Source: Manduca sexta (lineage: Eukaryota > Arthropoda > Insecta > Lepidoptera > Sphingidae). Taken from it: DNA of 64,000 nucleotides. Positions 50,501 through 63,200 of this stretch are shown here, piece after piece. The DNA lies in assembly GCF_014839805.1 (NCBI RefSeq), contig NC_051129.1, positions 4,778,920-4,842,919 of the forward strand, read 5' to 3'. The notes under the pieces were generated by a model that did not search any database, was not told the origin of the DNA, and was given only the letters and a program-made list of their open reading frames with translations. The translations under genes and the position numbers were made by a program. Position 1 is the first letter of the stretch; every line of letters begins with the position of its first letter.

Positions 50501-53500
50501 AAATATATTCAACTAGAAATACTTTTGAATAAACCTATTTCCTTATCGAATGTTGTTGCTATAAATAACCCATAAATGTTTTATGGTGTAATATTTGACT
50601 TTACTACGCAGTTAAATATTATTATACATATTATCAGTATACAGTAAAAGGGGTGAACGTGGGCAGCATTCACACACTCTATCTGATAGATAAATCAATT
50701 TCAATAAAAAATTACCACTAATCAAATTTCAGTTAACAAGTCTGTCGATCCATCTGCGTAATAATTATAACACTCTCATCCCTAATAAATCTGTTTACGC
50801 AATATTTAAAGTCGATTTCATTAAACGATCGCAATCTTAATCTTCAATAGATCCCAAGAATAAACCGATCAAAATAAATCATTTGTAAGCATCTAAAAAA
50901 TCTTTATTCTGATTTTTATTGCAAGACGAGCTTGCCGTTCGCTTCATGGTAAGCGATAAGACCGCCCATAAACAGTAAAAACACCATCCAACACCTTGAA
51001 TTTCAGAGTATTGTTTAGTATTCCACTGCCCTCGCCATCCTGAGACATGAGATGTTCAATATTAAATCCAGTAGTTAACACTGGCTTCTGATAGGTCCAA
51101 TTTTACGATTGATCTCAAGAAGAAATTGGATTTTTTTGTTGAAATGGGGAGTATGTTATTATGTCCCGTACCTTTGGTGTTCGTCCTCGTCGGCGTCGAT
51201 GGCGACGGTCATGATCTTGTCGCGGTAGGTCTTGGCAACGGGTTTCAACTCCTCGACGTATTTCTCAAAGTCGCCATTTTTCTACAAACAAGAACATAAT
51301 ATGTTAATGTAATTTTCGTAAAATAACGTAGAATTGATAATTTAAAAAAATGATCTATGATAATGCACTGATTAAAAAAAACTAATAATAAGATCTTTGA
51401 ATGGCGCGAAAGATAAAGCAAGATACAAGAATTTCTATGGATTTTTCCCTCTTTCAAATAAGTAGGTTTGGATCGCTGCTCCGCTTATGTGTTATGTAAC
51501 TACTTCTTTTTTATAATTAATAGTTATCGAAATAATCTTGTATTATTGGATCGGCAGCTTCACATATATGAAATATTTTTAGAACCAATTCAGTTCACAT
51601 ACAAATAAACACTTTTATATGACGATAATTTAGATAACTATCGATTCCCTTAAAGTTAGGACAAAAATATCGTTACCATTATATAAATTAATTTTCATAG
51701 AATACTAAAGAAAATATATTCCTTCTACATCTTACTTATCGCTTGGTAAAATATCGCGGGACGAGACGAATAGCACATATTGGTTAACAAGCAAAGGTTA
51801 TTGAACTGCATGGGTCGGTTACCTTTACTATGTCCGCGTACGCTAACCCATCAACTCATGAAGTTAAACACATTTATAATAAGAGGCTATTCGTGCCAAT
51901 TTCAAACTTAATTTGCTTTGATATCGAATGGCAGCAATTATAATTAACGTAGATTTTTTTATAATTAATGAATTTAATTATACGAATGTTGGTCAATGGC
52001 AGCCGTACAGGATTCGATTTCCAGGTAGGGGAACATAGTTGGAGTTTTTTTTTAACACTATTTACCCGGAATTGTATCTGGCCGATGTTAGGCAGACCAT
52101 CGGAAAAAGTAAGCCAAAACGTTTCTGTTTGTGATAAAGTAAGGGAAAGGAACTAACGTGCACCAGCTATGTACAATAATGATGACGTCATTGGTGGCCT
52201 TATCTAATGTGAGGCTCTGGGGGAAAGAACTTTACAAGGCCGATACCCGATCGCCGTAGGAGGGTAATTATGTTTATGTCCCTTGCGAGCGCAAGGCCCT
52301 GGGCGGTCGCCGTGTCCGCCACCACTGGATGACGTCATTTCATTCCCTAACCCTTTATTAGGTATCTTGACAAGTACAAAATGTTCCATGAATACTATAT
52401 GATTACTAACGATAGCAAGTTGCCAGTACTAAGATACTTGCCTCGAAGCACGTAATGTAGTACAACTTCTACTTTCATGACACATTATATCTCAAGAATG
52501 AATCACGGGTGACTTAAAATACCTTCTTTGTGTGTTGTATTATTGTGCGCAGTTATGATTTCAGATAATATAACGTTTTTTTTATATATAAATATATTGT
52601 TCATATTCATGTCATTCGCGTGAAATCCTTCTTGTGTCGCCTCGATATACAATCAGTGTAATTGCTAAGCATTCTAAGACTTCCTCAGTTGATGAACGCA
52701 ATTCGATGCCATGCAAAGCGATACAATTAAACTTCTGCATGGTTGTTGAGCGGTCAAATTACTCGACATTCAGTTGAATTGAAAATTATACAATATCTTT
52801 GACGGTTCGCATTGTAATCTACTTTTCGCTGAGAATCTGTGGGGTTTGGTTTACGTTAGACTACGTTTGCTTTAAAGTTTTAATAATTCGAATGCCTACA
52901 AAAATGCAATCACAGTAATTTACAGACATATTTTTGTTAACACATGCATCAAACTTAACATTTGTGTCGCACGTGTCGTCTCGAATTCTAATCGCTATTG
53001 AATTTTTATATTTAACTAGTAATCATGATGACGTTATACAAATATTGGATCGTAAACGACTGTTGACTTAGATATTCTCGAATTTCAACTTATTTCCCGC
53101 TGTTTCCAACTGGGTTTTTAATAAATACGTTAAAATTTTAATAATTAATACCCAATAATCTAATTGGTTTAATGATATATATACAATTTTTATGATTGGA
53201 GCTGTTCTTTCTGTCTTCTTATTTAGGTGCCTCTCTATTACTGAACGTAAGCAGTCAGTTTCTTGAACCTTCCCTTATTCATGGTTAGACGGAACACTTC
53301 TTCGACACTTTTTTTCCCCAGTTCACTGCCGTATATTGAGTAGCCGTGACTTCCTTCTCCTGCCTACATTTCTTTGTCATTATATTTTTCCTTATTCTTT
53401 CTTTTGAAAAACATAAATGCTAGTCTGACAATTTTCCCCTTGATTTATCTTGAATGAAACACAGGCTACTGCTAAAAATAAAATTTCAATTCCTTGTAAA

Positions 53501-56500
53501 ATACAATTTTGCTCTACAACACGTGACTTGTTCAATTGATTTCATATAACTATTCCCGTCAATATGAAACATGAATCCATAAAGCAGTCGGTAAAAGCTA
53601 AATGTCCTCACCCACGTGGTAAGCCGCGTCGCTCGTGAAAGTGCAGTCTCGCCTACATAGACGGTAGACCAGTCATTCCACTTTCAAGTTCGAGATGCAA
53701 CAAAAAAATCGACACACATCTAACCGGTAGATATGTACCGTTATTGCAAAGGTTGTGAACTACGCCTACACGGATACGTATAGTTTGGACACGTCTTTAT
53801 TTAGCGTACTCGTGTGATGTCATGCATTTTAATTCCGATACGTGTCGGATGTTTGAAGCTTGATTTGGAAGTTTATTGATATTGTTTTAAATATATATTT
53901 TTAACGTCGTATAAGAAATTATCACGAAACAAAATACTAAGGTATTTGTGTCTGTCACAAATACTTGTTATGGGTAAAGGATTTTTTTAGAATAGGCATC
54001 CCTGTAGTCTCCATCGGAGGAAACATATGAACAGGATAATGGAATGCCTCGGCTTAGCGACGGCAAGGGCCTGGTGGAGAGTAGGGAAGGAAGAGTTGGG
54101 GAGAGATTGGAACTCACTAGGATGCGCGGATGGGTGGAGAGGAAGTATTCGCGAACCTTTATAGGCCTCAATGTGAATTGAAAACCAAGAGGAATACACA
54201 CTAAACTGTGTGACTAGGGTACACACAAATGTCCTCTCGTACATTGGGTAAAGTATTAGGTATTTAATCCAGCCTATATTATGTTCTAGACTATGAACAG
54301 AATGGTTTAAAAACGTAATGATTAACTAGACGAAACATGAAAAACTAACTAAATACGATAAATCCTGAAAACGTGCTATTATAATAACAGCAAATTTTGG
54401 TTTCTATACTAATAAAATAAGCGAACCTAACTCTTTCTATCTGTTACCTTTTCCGCTTAAACCGCTGAACCGATTTCGATGAAATTCCGAATGGAAACAG
54501 TTTGAGACACTGGGAAGGGCATAGGCTATTTTTAATCTCCGCAAAGTACACAGAAAGACTTTCATCCCGGAAAAACTATTTCACGCAGGCGAAACCGCGA
54601 GTAAAAGCGCGTAATCTGTAATTTATTGATATTAAAAAGTCCGATAAAAGTCCGTAAGCGTTCGGTGTAGATTAAACACAATATATACAAATGGGTTGAT
54701 AGCGATGCGTTATCTCTTAACAATACCGACACTAACGCAATGAAACTGTTACAATACGGTTTAATATTATCATGTCCGCGGTTAGTTGTAAACTGAGATT
54801 GAAATAAATCCACTATCAATAGTAGCGATCGAGTGTCCGAGTTTGATAGTTCTTTTTGGTATAATTTCATCTATATCTCTAGCACGAATTTACACGTTAT
54901 CGTATCGGTTTTCTCTAACAGGCGCTTTCAATAAACGATCCCAATCTCAAACTTCAATCCGACTCCGAAAATGAACCAATCAAAATAACTCACTTGCGAG
55001 CATGTCAAAGAACACTGTTCTGATTGGCTCATTTTTGAGATAGATTGAAAAAAGCGATCAGGATCTTTTCTTGAAAAAGGCGGTAAGTATTTTTTGTATG
55101 AACGTTTTAATAGCGCCCCGTGAGCGTAGAACTAAAAATACGGCATCGTTACATTGCGCGCGTGTAAACTACGAAAAGTTCACGTAACCATGGTAACGGT
55201 AAAGGTGAAATGCATGGGTATCGGCAGGACAAATTGAACAATGTAATATGTGATATTATTAAGTTTCCGGCTGAAGGACATGTATACTTGGCTATATATA
55301 AAAAAAAAAGCAAGACAAATTTGTTTTTTGACGTATATTAAAACAACTATCCAGAAATACATAAACGTTAAGTTAATCGATACGACTACTATACTATTAC
55401 TATATTCCTGAAGTCAGGCCCCCTAGCACGACTTTACGTATTAATGTATAATATTCGTATAGAGTAAGCTAAACGTCTACGTATTTCTCGATAGTTCTTT
55501 GATAATAAGTATATTAAATAAATAATAATCCGAGTTATGTAAGATTTGGGAATATAGGCTTTAAATGTTGTTCCTCTTCTCGAGTAAGATTTATTATATT
55601 CATTGTACTGTAAGGTTTATTGTTAAGTATGAAAATTGTGTGAATCAGAAACATCATATCATTTTATTTCGCTATCCAAATTAAGACTCTTCAAGTGAAT
55701 ATATTATATTTAAATGAGGAAAATATTAAGGAAAATTTTGTTTTTTTTTTTTGTTAATTTTTTTTAACACTACAGTCAGAAATTGCTATATAGATTTGGA
55801 GGAAAGCCAAGTTTTAAGTTAATTTAAAATTTCCCTTCTTTTACTTCTCACAAGTGAGGCAAAAAGACTATCATGGCGAGAGTGCCGGGCGTAGTAGTTA
55901 TTAATGCATAAATACAGTAACCCTAGTAATATATTGAGCATATACTATTATGTAAAATCATCTTTATGATCATATCCTGAAAGTGCCAATCCGACGAAAT
56001 AATAATATAAGATTTAAGTATTAATTATAAAATACAAACACATTGTGTCCGATGTTTAAGGATGTGTTTATACTTTATATTAGCAGCGGGGGCGGCACTT
56101 GTCGCGCTGCAGGACTCCCCGCATTAAACAGTCTTACATGGACACATCAAGTATCATGTGGGTGAATTGAATTAACATTATTCACTCCATATTAAAAATA
56201 TATTATTAAACTTCAATTAGATGCTATGTTACGTAAATATAACCGGTTACAATCTATTTTTTGCTCAACAACTCTATACAAAAATGTCAAAGGACTTCAT
56301 ACTGACTTCATATTGTATGTAAAAGTTAATACTGACGTGGTAAAACAATACGTGTCGGACACAAAGCATCTGTGCAATGCGACCGGCATTACCATATCAA
56401 GCGAATACCAACTGGCACGATCTATAACGACCATAACAACTGTATTAATAGACAAGAAACTCCACGCGTTCGTCATTTATTGAAATCGCAACTACAAAAC

Positions 56501-58933
56501 TTTTACCGGGAATAATTGAAAGATAATTAGCGGTAGTCTTAAATAAACATTCTTATTCTTAAAATCGATCTAATCTTCAGAAATACCGATCAACATAACT
56601 CATTAATAGGTGTCAAAAACTTTCTTCTCAATGATAAATTTTTGGCGATGTATCGATAAAAAGCGCTCTAGATTGTTTTATTGAAAACTATGGTAAATCG
56701 TTAAGTGAGGACATAGACTAGTTATGTTCCTAAATATATAATCTGTTTGTAAGTCACGCGAGCGGAGCTGGGAACGGCTAAGACAACTTTACAATAGCAT
56801 TGTGAAAACGTCTTTATAATAAAAGATGTCGTGAACGCTTCTTACCTTGGACAGGAACAACAGAAGGTGGTATTTGATTTGTCCACCGAAGATCTTGGAG
56901 GCGGTTTCGTGCGAGAATTCAACAATGGTAGGCATGCTCTGCACGAACACCCACGATTTGAGCAGGTCATCGTCGAATTTCTCAGCTTCATACTTAACGC
57001 GATTCTCTTCGAACTGTTGAATAAGAAAAAATATAACATACAAGAAAATGCTAAGTCCTATGCATAAGATTTGTTTAGTAGAATTAAATTACATGTTGAC
57101 TTAAAAATTTACCAACTGTATCATAATCGTCGTCGAATAAAAATGTAACACGTGTTTTTTAAATTATAAAAACTAGAGATTATTCACTGACTTGATAACC
57201 TATAAAGTTTTCGAGTTCAAGGTCAACACGCGAATGCTTACTTTGTCTTATAGAATGAAAAATACAACACAAATTTACAGGTAAACTAACTCACAAGACT
57301 ACTAGGCAATGTTGACTTAGAATGATAACTTTTAATGAGCAACAAAAATCAATTGACTGATAGTGAATTGATTTATGTCATGTTATCTTTATTAACTACA
57401 AATTAAACGGCAAAAGAGTAACAGATTATGTGGGAGTAACTATAGTTCACTGATACTGTGCCACTGTGGAGGCAACAAACTTATTATCAGTTTTGTTAAA
57501 AAGTTCTGGTGAAAATGTGAGGGACATGGAGATAATTTTTTTTTAACATTTATTATTGTAGTTAAGTTACTATAGATTTTTGTTTGCGAATTTCTATCAA
57601 GATAATCATTTTTATTACAGTCAAAATGACATGATACCTATAATAGAATTAATTTCTTAACATGTTGTAACTTTATTAATGAATTTCTGACACATAAAAT
57701 GAATCAAGCAATCCTTAACAATTTACTTTTGGTAAAATATGAATTCAAAATATAACAGGACTTACGATATACAAAAAAGTTCTACTTACGTTTTTGAAAA
57801 GCACCACATCGTCTTCCTCTGCTTCCAAATCCTTGACAACCTTCTCATCAGAAACAATGGCGAAGACCTGGTCATCAACAAGACTGGCAGTAGAGAGGAA
57901 CACCTTTGCCTTGTCTGTGCTCTGGTCGGGGAAGAAACCAAAGACAATAACGGGGTTGGCAGCAATCAGTTCCTTTGCCTGTTCCGCCGAAGAAACTTCC
58001 ACAGCTGGTGGGCCAGTCTTCTTCTTCAGCCAGTTAACAATGTCATCAGCCTGGCGACCACCTGGCAGAAAAAAAAATTAAAACTTTAGCATCCATGCAA
58101 AACTGTTTCACTGGCTAAATGATTTGCCATGCATTCATAATTGGCTTGATAAGATTTGTTTAAAGAAAATGTGTTCATAATCTAGGTGGCCGTTTTATTG
58201 TTCCTTGTTATAATTAACTAAGCTTTAAGTTTGAATGACAAATTTTATAAGGAAATTAATTATTGCAAACACAAATAAGATTTCCTTCTGTGTAGCAATA
58301 AAAGCAGGAAAACTAACAGACAATGATGAAATCCATTTGTCAGTCTAAATGTGAATTTTATTTGAGTAAAAACTCTTGTTAGGCTAGAAATATAGTAATT
58401 ATCGAAATTTACCGTTATAGTCCATGGGATTGCCGCTCTTGAAGAACTTGAGTGTGGGGTACCCCCTGACGCCATAATTCTCAGCCAATTCTTGTTCTTG
58501 GGTGGCATCCACCTTAGCTAACTTGATAGGAGATTCTTCTTCAGACAACTTAGTGGCGGCTTTAGCGTACTCAGGCGCCAAGGATTTGCAGTGGCCGCAC
58601 CATGGCGCATCTACACACACAAAAACACGTTGAAACAATGGACAAGACGCGCCGCGACGTGCCGGCCGCACAACGTCCTACTGACGTGTCATTACCCTTT
58701 ACGCAAAGAAATCAACAGTTAAGGTACATCAATTAAGTCACATGTTAGCAATATCTCAGTTTAAAATAAGCAAACAACAGAAACTTACAGAATTCCACTA
58801 GGATGAATTCGTTTGATGATATAGCAGAGTCGAAATTAGATTTACTCAAAACGAGTACATTATCTTCAGTAGGGATTTCGTCTCCCAGAGCAACTCCTAA
58901 GAGCGCTAAGGCGGTAAATATTAAAACACGCAT
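44519..58933 (-). CDS. Protein disulfide-isomerase (PDI/P4HB type), ten exons
   Basis: Minus-strand exons: 58789-58933, 58413-58610, 57790-58061, 56846-57013, 51172-51281, 49605-49725, 46990-47156, 45291-45456, 44842-44931, 44519-44566. Phases agree and give 494 aa, the usual length. PDI forms and rearranges disulfides in the ER and serves as beta subunit of prolyl 4-hydroxylase. A signal peptide covers residues 1-17 ([17 protein letters not shown]). The a domain has [14 protein letters not shown] (Cys53/Cys56). The b and b' domains follow ([43 protein letters not shown]). The a' domain has [20 protein letters not shown] (Cys395/Cys398). An acidic tail ends in RDEL, a variant of the KDEL retrieval signal. 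The second active site is split by an intron inside its Trp codon. UPR-type sequence lies upstream of the start. Introns are rich in repeats. Confidence 0.96.
46690..46890 (+). repeat. SINE-like dispersed repeat A, copy 3
   Basis: It starts with a T run and contains GACGAGCTAGCTGTTTGCCT, CGATACGACCGCCCATAAAC and CATCCTGAGACATGAGATGT. It is truncated compared with the copy at 14301 and lies in the PDI intron before the exon at 46990-47156. Confidence 0.85.
47262..47539 (-). mobile_element. Short retroelement insertion with 15-bp target-site duplication
   Basis: The sequence AACCCCACTGCATCT occurs exactly at 47247-47261 and 47540-47554, flanking 278 bp that start with T9 on the plus strand (a poly(A) tail on the minus strand). 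The inserted DNA is far more GC-rich than its surroundings (for example CGGCATTGCGCCGCCCGG). These features mean target-primed reverse transcription of a SINE or a short LINE-derived transcript. The minus-strand text resembles untranslated parts of R1/Jockey-group LINEs, but I cannot name the family. It lies in the PDI intron between the exons at 46990-47156 and 49605-49725, in the same sense as PDI. Confidence 0.85.
48231..48487 (+). mobile_element. Short non-autonomous Helitron (copy 2, internally deleted)
   Basis: It begins TCTATATATATAAATAAAT after a host A and shares CCTTGGTCATGCC, ACGCGTGAAC, GTTATTGTC and GGAGAAGG, plus a CGCTGCAAA...TTAAGAC segment, with the reversed copy at 8595-8969. 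It ends in CTAG near 48484-48487. It is about 120 bp shorter than copy 1. It lies in the PDI intron between the exons at 46990-47156 and 49605-49725. Confidence 0.7.
50817..51160. repeat. Fold-back element of family C, apparently split by a SINE-like insertion
   Basis: The left part (about 50817-50903) has AACGATCGCAATCTTAATCT and AACCGATCAAAATAAATCAT, which line up with the copy at 54926. Repeat A copy 4 follows (50911-51086). A right part with TTCTGATAGGTCCAATTTTA and GATTGATCTCAAGAAG then resembles the other half. The right-hand match is weaker than the left. Confidence 0.5.
50911..51086 (+). repeat. SINE-like dispersed repeat A, copy 4
   Basis: It contains GACGAGCTTGCCGTTCGCTT, GCCCATAAACAGTAAAAACA and CATCCTGAGACATGAGATGT, and lies inside a fold-back element in the PDI intron between the exons at 49605-49725 and 51172-51281. 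Confidence 0.85.
54403..54613 (+). mobile_element. Decayed Helitron-like element
   Basis: It starts TCTATACTAATAAAATAAGC and has ACCGATTTCGATGAAATTCC, GGGCATAGGCTATTTTTAAT and TCCCGGAAAAACTATTTCAC, ending GCGAAACCGCGAGTAAAAGC. That layout is the same as in abundant lepidopteran non-autonomous Helitrons, but the 3' CTAG is lost. Confidence 0.6.
54926..55076. repeat. Fold-back (MITE-like) element, family C, best copy
   Basis: The two halves are imperfect inverted repeats of about 60 bases. The left half has TTCAATAAACGATCCCAATC and GAAAATGAACCAATCAAAAT. The reverse complement of the right half has TTCAAGAAAAGATCCTGATC and AAAAATGAGCCAATCAGAAC. There is no coding capacity. Related copies lie at 40502-40640, 50817-51160 and about 56545-56700. 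Confidence 0.65.
56545..56700. repeat. Fold-back element, family C, diverged copy
   Basis: It shares AAATCGATCTAATCTTCAGA and TACCGATCAACATAACTCAT with the copies at 50817 and 54926, and then degrades. It lies in the PDI intron just upstream (in + coordinates) of the exon at 56846-57013. Confidence 0.5.
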
Positions 58934-60226
58934 CTTGTAATATTGAACTACTATTACTAAAGCCTACTCGGAAGACGAAACTCTATAAAATGCCGAAAAA
59001 AACGCCACTTCATTCACCGCCGTCTCACTTGACGTGGCAGCGTCGAACGTGTGTTTGGCTCCGATTGGTTGATATTCTTTTTTTTTTAAGTATGCGTGAC
59101 TAAAGCATACAGATTAAAAATACATTATTTGTTTATTATGATATCATATGGTAAAAGTCTTTTTAACCAATATCACAGTCTCGAAAAATGTGATAAATTA
59201 TAATAAATAATTTTATATAACAAAAATAATATTATTTATATCCAAGTAATATTTTGATGTTATGTTTGCGTATCTACCTATATGCATACTATATGTTTGT
59301 ACTGTTCAGATTTATATATTTTATACCACATTATATACAACTATGTATTAAAATAATATAGGTACTTAATAACTAGTTAAAAGTATTAATTATTACAATG
59401 TGGTATGTGTATTCAAACGGTTTTTCATAATGTCATTCTAAATCAGCTGATTTTGACATTGTATATAATGTAAATAAACATGTCAAATTCATATAAATAA
59501 ATTACATATTGTTCATAATATAATTAATTACGGAAACAGTAACACATGTATACGACCCAAAAAGACGGAAATAATTGTGCATTATAAATACCGAATACTT
59601 TTTGAATATAGGTAATATAAAAGAAAAAATTACAGAAATTCTCCATATAGGTATTAGGCACCTATTTAATTATTTACCACGAATTACGATTAGTTTTACA
59701 ATTCATGTTATTGTTATATTGTAACGAACAATAACTAGCGATTCGGAATAGAAAGGCGCTATAAATAATCTATTATAATTTCTACATTTTCGACTAATCT
59801 ACGTCATCGTGAACTACATTCGTAATTCACAAACGCTGGCATTCAGACTGCTCACACTATTACAGATTTATTTTAGATGTTTTAAAATTGGAACCAATCC
59901 AATTTTTATACCCACCTTCCTCATTAACAGTCTGTGTCGATTTAGTGTATTGTCCATAGTTTCTAATTATTATAAAAAAAACAATTGTTTTAAAGGTATG
60001 TAATTTTTAAACAAAATAGAAAAAAAAACCGTTAATTTCAACTTGTATGTACTGCATTTATAAATTTACATATATTTTCTATTAAATAAAATAATTAGGG
60101 TTACCAATGCTCATGTGATGTTTAATGACTAATAACTGCAAATCACTGTTTCCTAAACATTCATTTCATGTTAATTAAATTTTATTAAACAGTTTTCATT
60201 CAAGCATATTTATGGTGTGATTGTAG
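58934..60226. other. Divergent region between PDI and METTL22-like gene
   Basis: This holds the promoters of both genes. The PDI-side 130 bp is GC-richer and carries a UPR-type element and a CCAAT box. On the METTL22 side, TTTTAAAG followed by GTATGT at 59996 is a good donor, and TTGTAG directly precedes the ATG at 60227. A 5' UTR intron (59996-60226) is therefore likely. In the frame that leads into that ATG there is a stop and no earlier ATG. Confidence 0.5.
59030..59068 (-). promoter_or_regulatory. UPRE-like site and CCAAT box upstream of PDI
   Basis: TGACGTGG (59030-59037), which reads CCACGTCA in the PDI direction, matches the core recognised by XBP1/ATF6-type bZIP factors in the unfolded protein response. 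It lies about 100 bases before the PDI start codon. A CCAAT box on the minus strand (ATTGG at 59064-59068) lies 26 bases further upstream. The spacing does not fit the classical ERSE (CCAAT-N9-CCACG), so I call it UPRE-like. Confidence 0.55.
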
Positions 60227-63200
60227 ATGCCAGAGTATACTGTTACATCAGAAATATATGAGGAATATGATTATCAAACAAAAATAACTCCAAGTAAAGA
60301 AGGAAGTAAGTTCAAATTAAGTTTTTTTTGTGACTATTAAATCATGATTAAGTTAATACTTATATATATGAGTAGGTAGAGAAGTTAAATATCAATATTA
60401 AAGCATTAGTTGATCAACAGTGACGAAAATATAGTGACTTATCTAATCCACAGAAGTTACTATACTTGATTATAGTTCAATCTTTTACAGGATCAGGATG
60501 GTTCCACATAAAAGATATTGCTATATAATCTTCATATAAATTATATTCCTAAAACATTTTCTAAATAAATTCATATATATCCAGAATTTTATTAAGAAAC
60601 ATGCAGATGGTATTTTTTCTTAATAAGGTATGCCTTACACTTTGCCATCATTTATGAGTGATGAAAGTACCGGTTTAGGTATCTCACTATTGAAATTGAA
60701 CAAACTACCACACAGATATTAACTGAAGTTTCTTCATTTTCAGATGTCATCTCAGAATTTCCATTTCTATTACCAAGCAGTAATAGCTCTGTCAGATATG
60801 ATGATGATGAAGATCTAGATGTTGAACCCCCCAAAGAAAGAAGTCATAAGAATTGGTGAGTAAATTTTTGGTTATAATGCTATTGTTATATGATTCTGTT
60901 TTTGGATTTTTTACAGATATTTTTATAATATGCCCTTTATACAGAATGGATTCTAAATGAACATTTTTTTCCATTAACACATTTTTATTTAATTTATTAA
61001 TTCTTTTCTTATATTTATGAAAATTTTAACAAATAATACTTATAATATGTATAAGAGAAAAACGAAATTGGCTAATTTAGAGACCTTTCACACTGACGGA
61101 TTCCGAGCAATTTCCTTGTCAAGCGAAGGCACAGCGAATTCGCAGCGTACTCGCCGCGGGTACGCAGGGAACACGCTGCGAGCTCGGAAAGCGTTTAGAA
61201 CAATTAGTATTTAACACAATGAATTTCGACGAGGAAACATTGTTGTTAGCTTTGTTAATTTGAAGATCGAGAAGACGAGCGCGAAAGCGTTACAGTGACG
61301 AATTTAAGTGAATCAATTTTTTAACACATCAATCGGAAAAGAGCGCCTTCTATGTGTTATTTTGGTCACGAATGAAAATTTACCAACACAGCATCAGCAT
61401 CTGATATAAAAATATTTATGAGGTAAAGACACACACTTATGTTATAATTATTGTACGGATTGTACAAAATGACGTCGGTAAAACGAAGACGTTGCCCATG
61501 TTGCGTGTTCGCTGCTCTTCTACTATGAATTCGCTCGTAATTCGCCAGTGTGATAGGAGCCTGACCTACTGGCTACTATCCTTAGGATCGGTAGGTACAG
61601 ATCGACCAGAGGTGGTGAATTTGATTGTGCTGTTAATTGAAATTTAACCTTACAGCTTTAACAATACAAAACCTCAACTGAGAAGTGACCCGCACAAGCT
61701 TTATAATTAACAACTAATTTCAGTTTTGTAGAAAAAGACGTAAGGCCGAATTTAAGGATAATCGAATTCAATTCTTCACTGCCATTTTGTCCTTCCGCGC
61801 TCACTTATAAGAATAAAATATCCTTAAATGTCATACAGAACACAGTTCAAAAACCAAAATATCCCTCGTGGGCTTGCAAGTATGGCGCGGGGCATTCCTT
61901 CTTGGCGATTGGTTGATACACCTAGGTCTAAAAGGAGAACTGGCTGGCAAGAATGTGCTGGAACTTGGGGCTGGAACTGGAGTAACGAGTTTCGTTGCTG
62001 CTATGTATGCGAAGAAAGTAGTATGTACAGGTAAATGCACCTATATGTACTTTTGAAATAATATACCATTGTAGTATATAAGATTCAGTATTAAGTATGT
62101 CATCAAGTATGTATCAAAAGCCAGGCGATGTGCCAGTGATCGCTCTGTTTCGGACCATCTTCATATCATCGCGAAGGTATTTTTTTTTACTCTGTTGCGA
62201 AAACCAAACCTACAACCCCTTATTTTTCACTCGTCTCGTTGCAGTACAGTTAGGGATGTTAGTATCGAGTGACGACACGTCATAGAAACTAGAATTATTG
62301 TAAACATAGTTTCAAATAGTTTTGAGTATTGTCCAGAGTATTAAAACAAGTGTAAAATTCATCGTACAGCTGTTCATTCAATGTTTTTTCATTTGTTGGA
62401 TATGTAAACTTCACGCACTTGTACGCATGGCCTTGATTTTATCACGTCGTATGAAAATAGATTCTCAGCTCTTACTTATGATACCGGGCGCGGATTCAGT
62501 GGGAGCGCAACAGGGGCATTTTCAAATCTACTTTGCCATCAAATAGCAACCCAAGAAACCCGTAAACCACCCACCGGGCTTTATCGATGTCCCCACTATA
62601 GCGTTATATCCATATATTCGTGGAAAAATACACTTATTCCTTCAGCTTTGCGAAGGTTATGACATATTGCTATACCAATGAAGCAATTCTCAAAAAAAGC
62701 AAAAATACTACAATTTTATTTATGTTTTCAGATATCGATTTAGGCGGAATTTTAGATTTAATTAAGTTGAACGCTAGATACAATAAGAAGCTTATAAAGT
62801 CGGAATTTAAAGTGATGCCGTTGGATTTCACTGAAACTACTTGGAGTTCTCAGTTGACTAATGTCATTAGAGATGTGGATATCATTATTTGTGCTGATGG
62901 TGCGTATTTATTTTTACTTCTATGTATCATGCAACAATTTTATGATCTTTTAAAACTCTTACCAGTCATAGAATAATATAGGTTCTTATGTAGTTCTAGA
63001 TGACGCAAATTTATACAGCAGATATCAGAAATTATAAGGGATGTTCCGGTTTTAAATTAACCAAATTGAAATTAAGTGTCACTATAGATATATTTTTATG
63101 TGGCAGATCTTTTTTCAGTGGGGGGTCGGACCCATGCCTTCTCTTATCACAGCCCACCCGTCTCTCGCTGCCCACGAAATCGTTGCGCGATGGATACATT

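Larger units (their letters stand above)
51282..56845. other. PDI intron 4, 5.6 kb
   Basis: This is the largest PDI intron. It contains a Helitron-like element (54403-54613), two fold-back elements (54926-55076 and about 56545-56700) and no exon of another gene that I can support. Short frames at 51968-52156, 53968-54244 and 56226-56483 match nothing I recognise. Confidence 0.5.

Noticed and set aside
59809..60003. Upstream frame as an N-terminal extension of the METTL22-like protein
   Set aside because: It has no ATG, and the frame that would splice into the ATG at 60227 has a stop and no earlier start.
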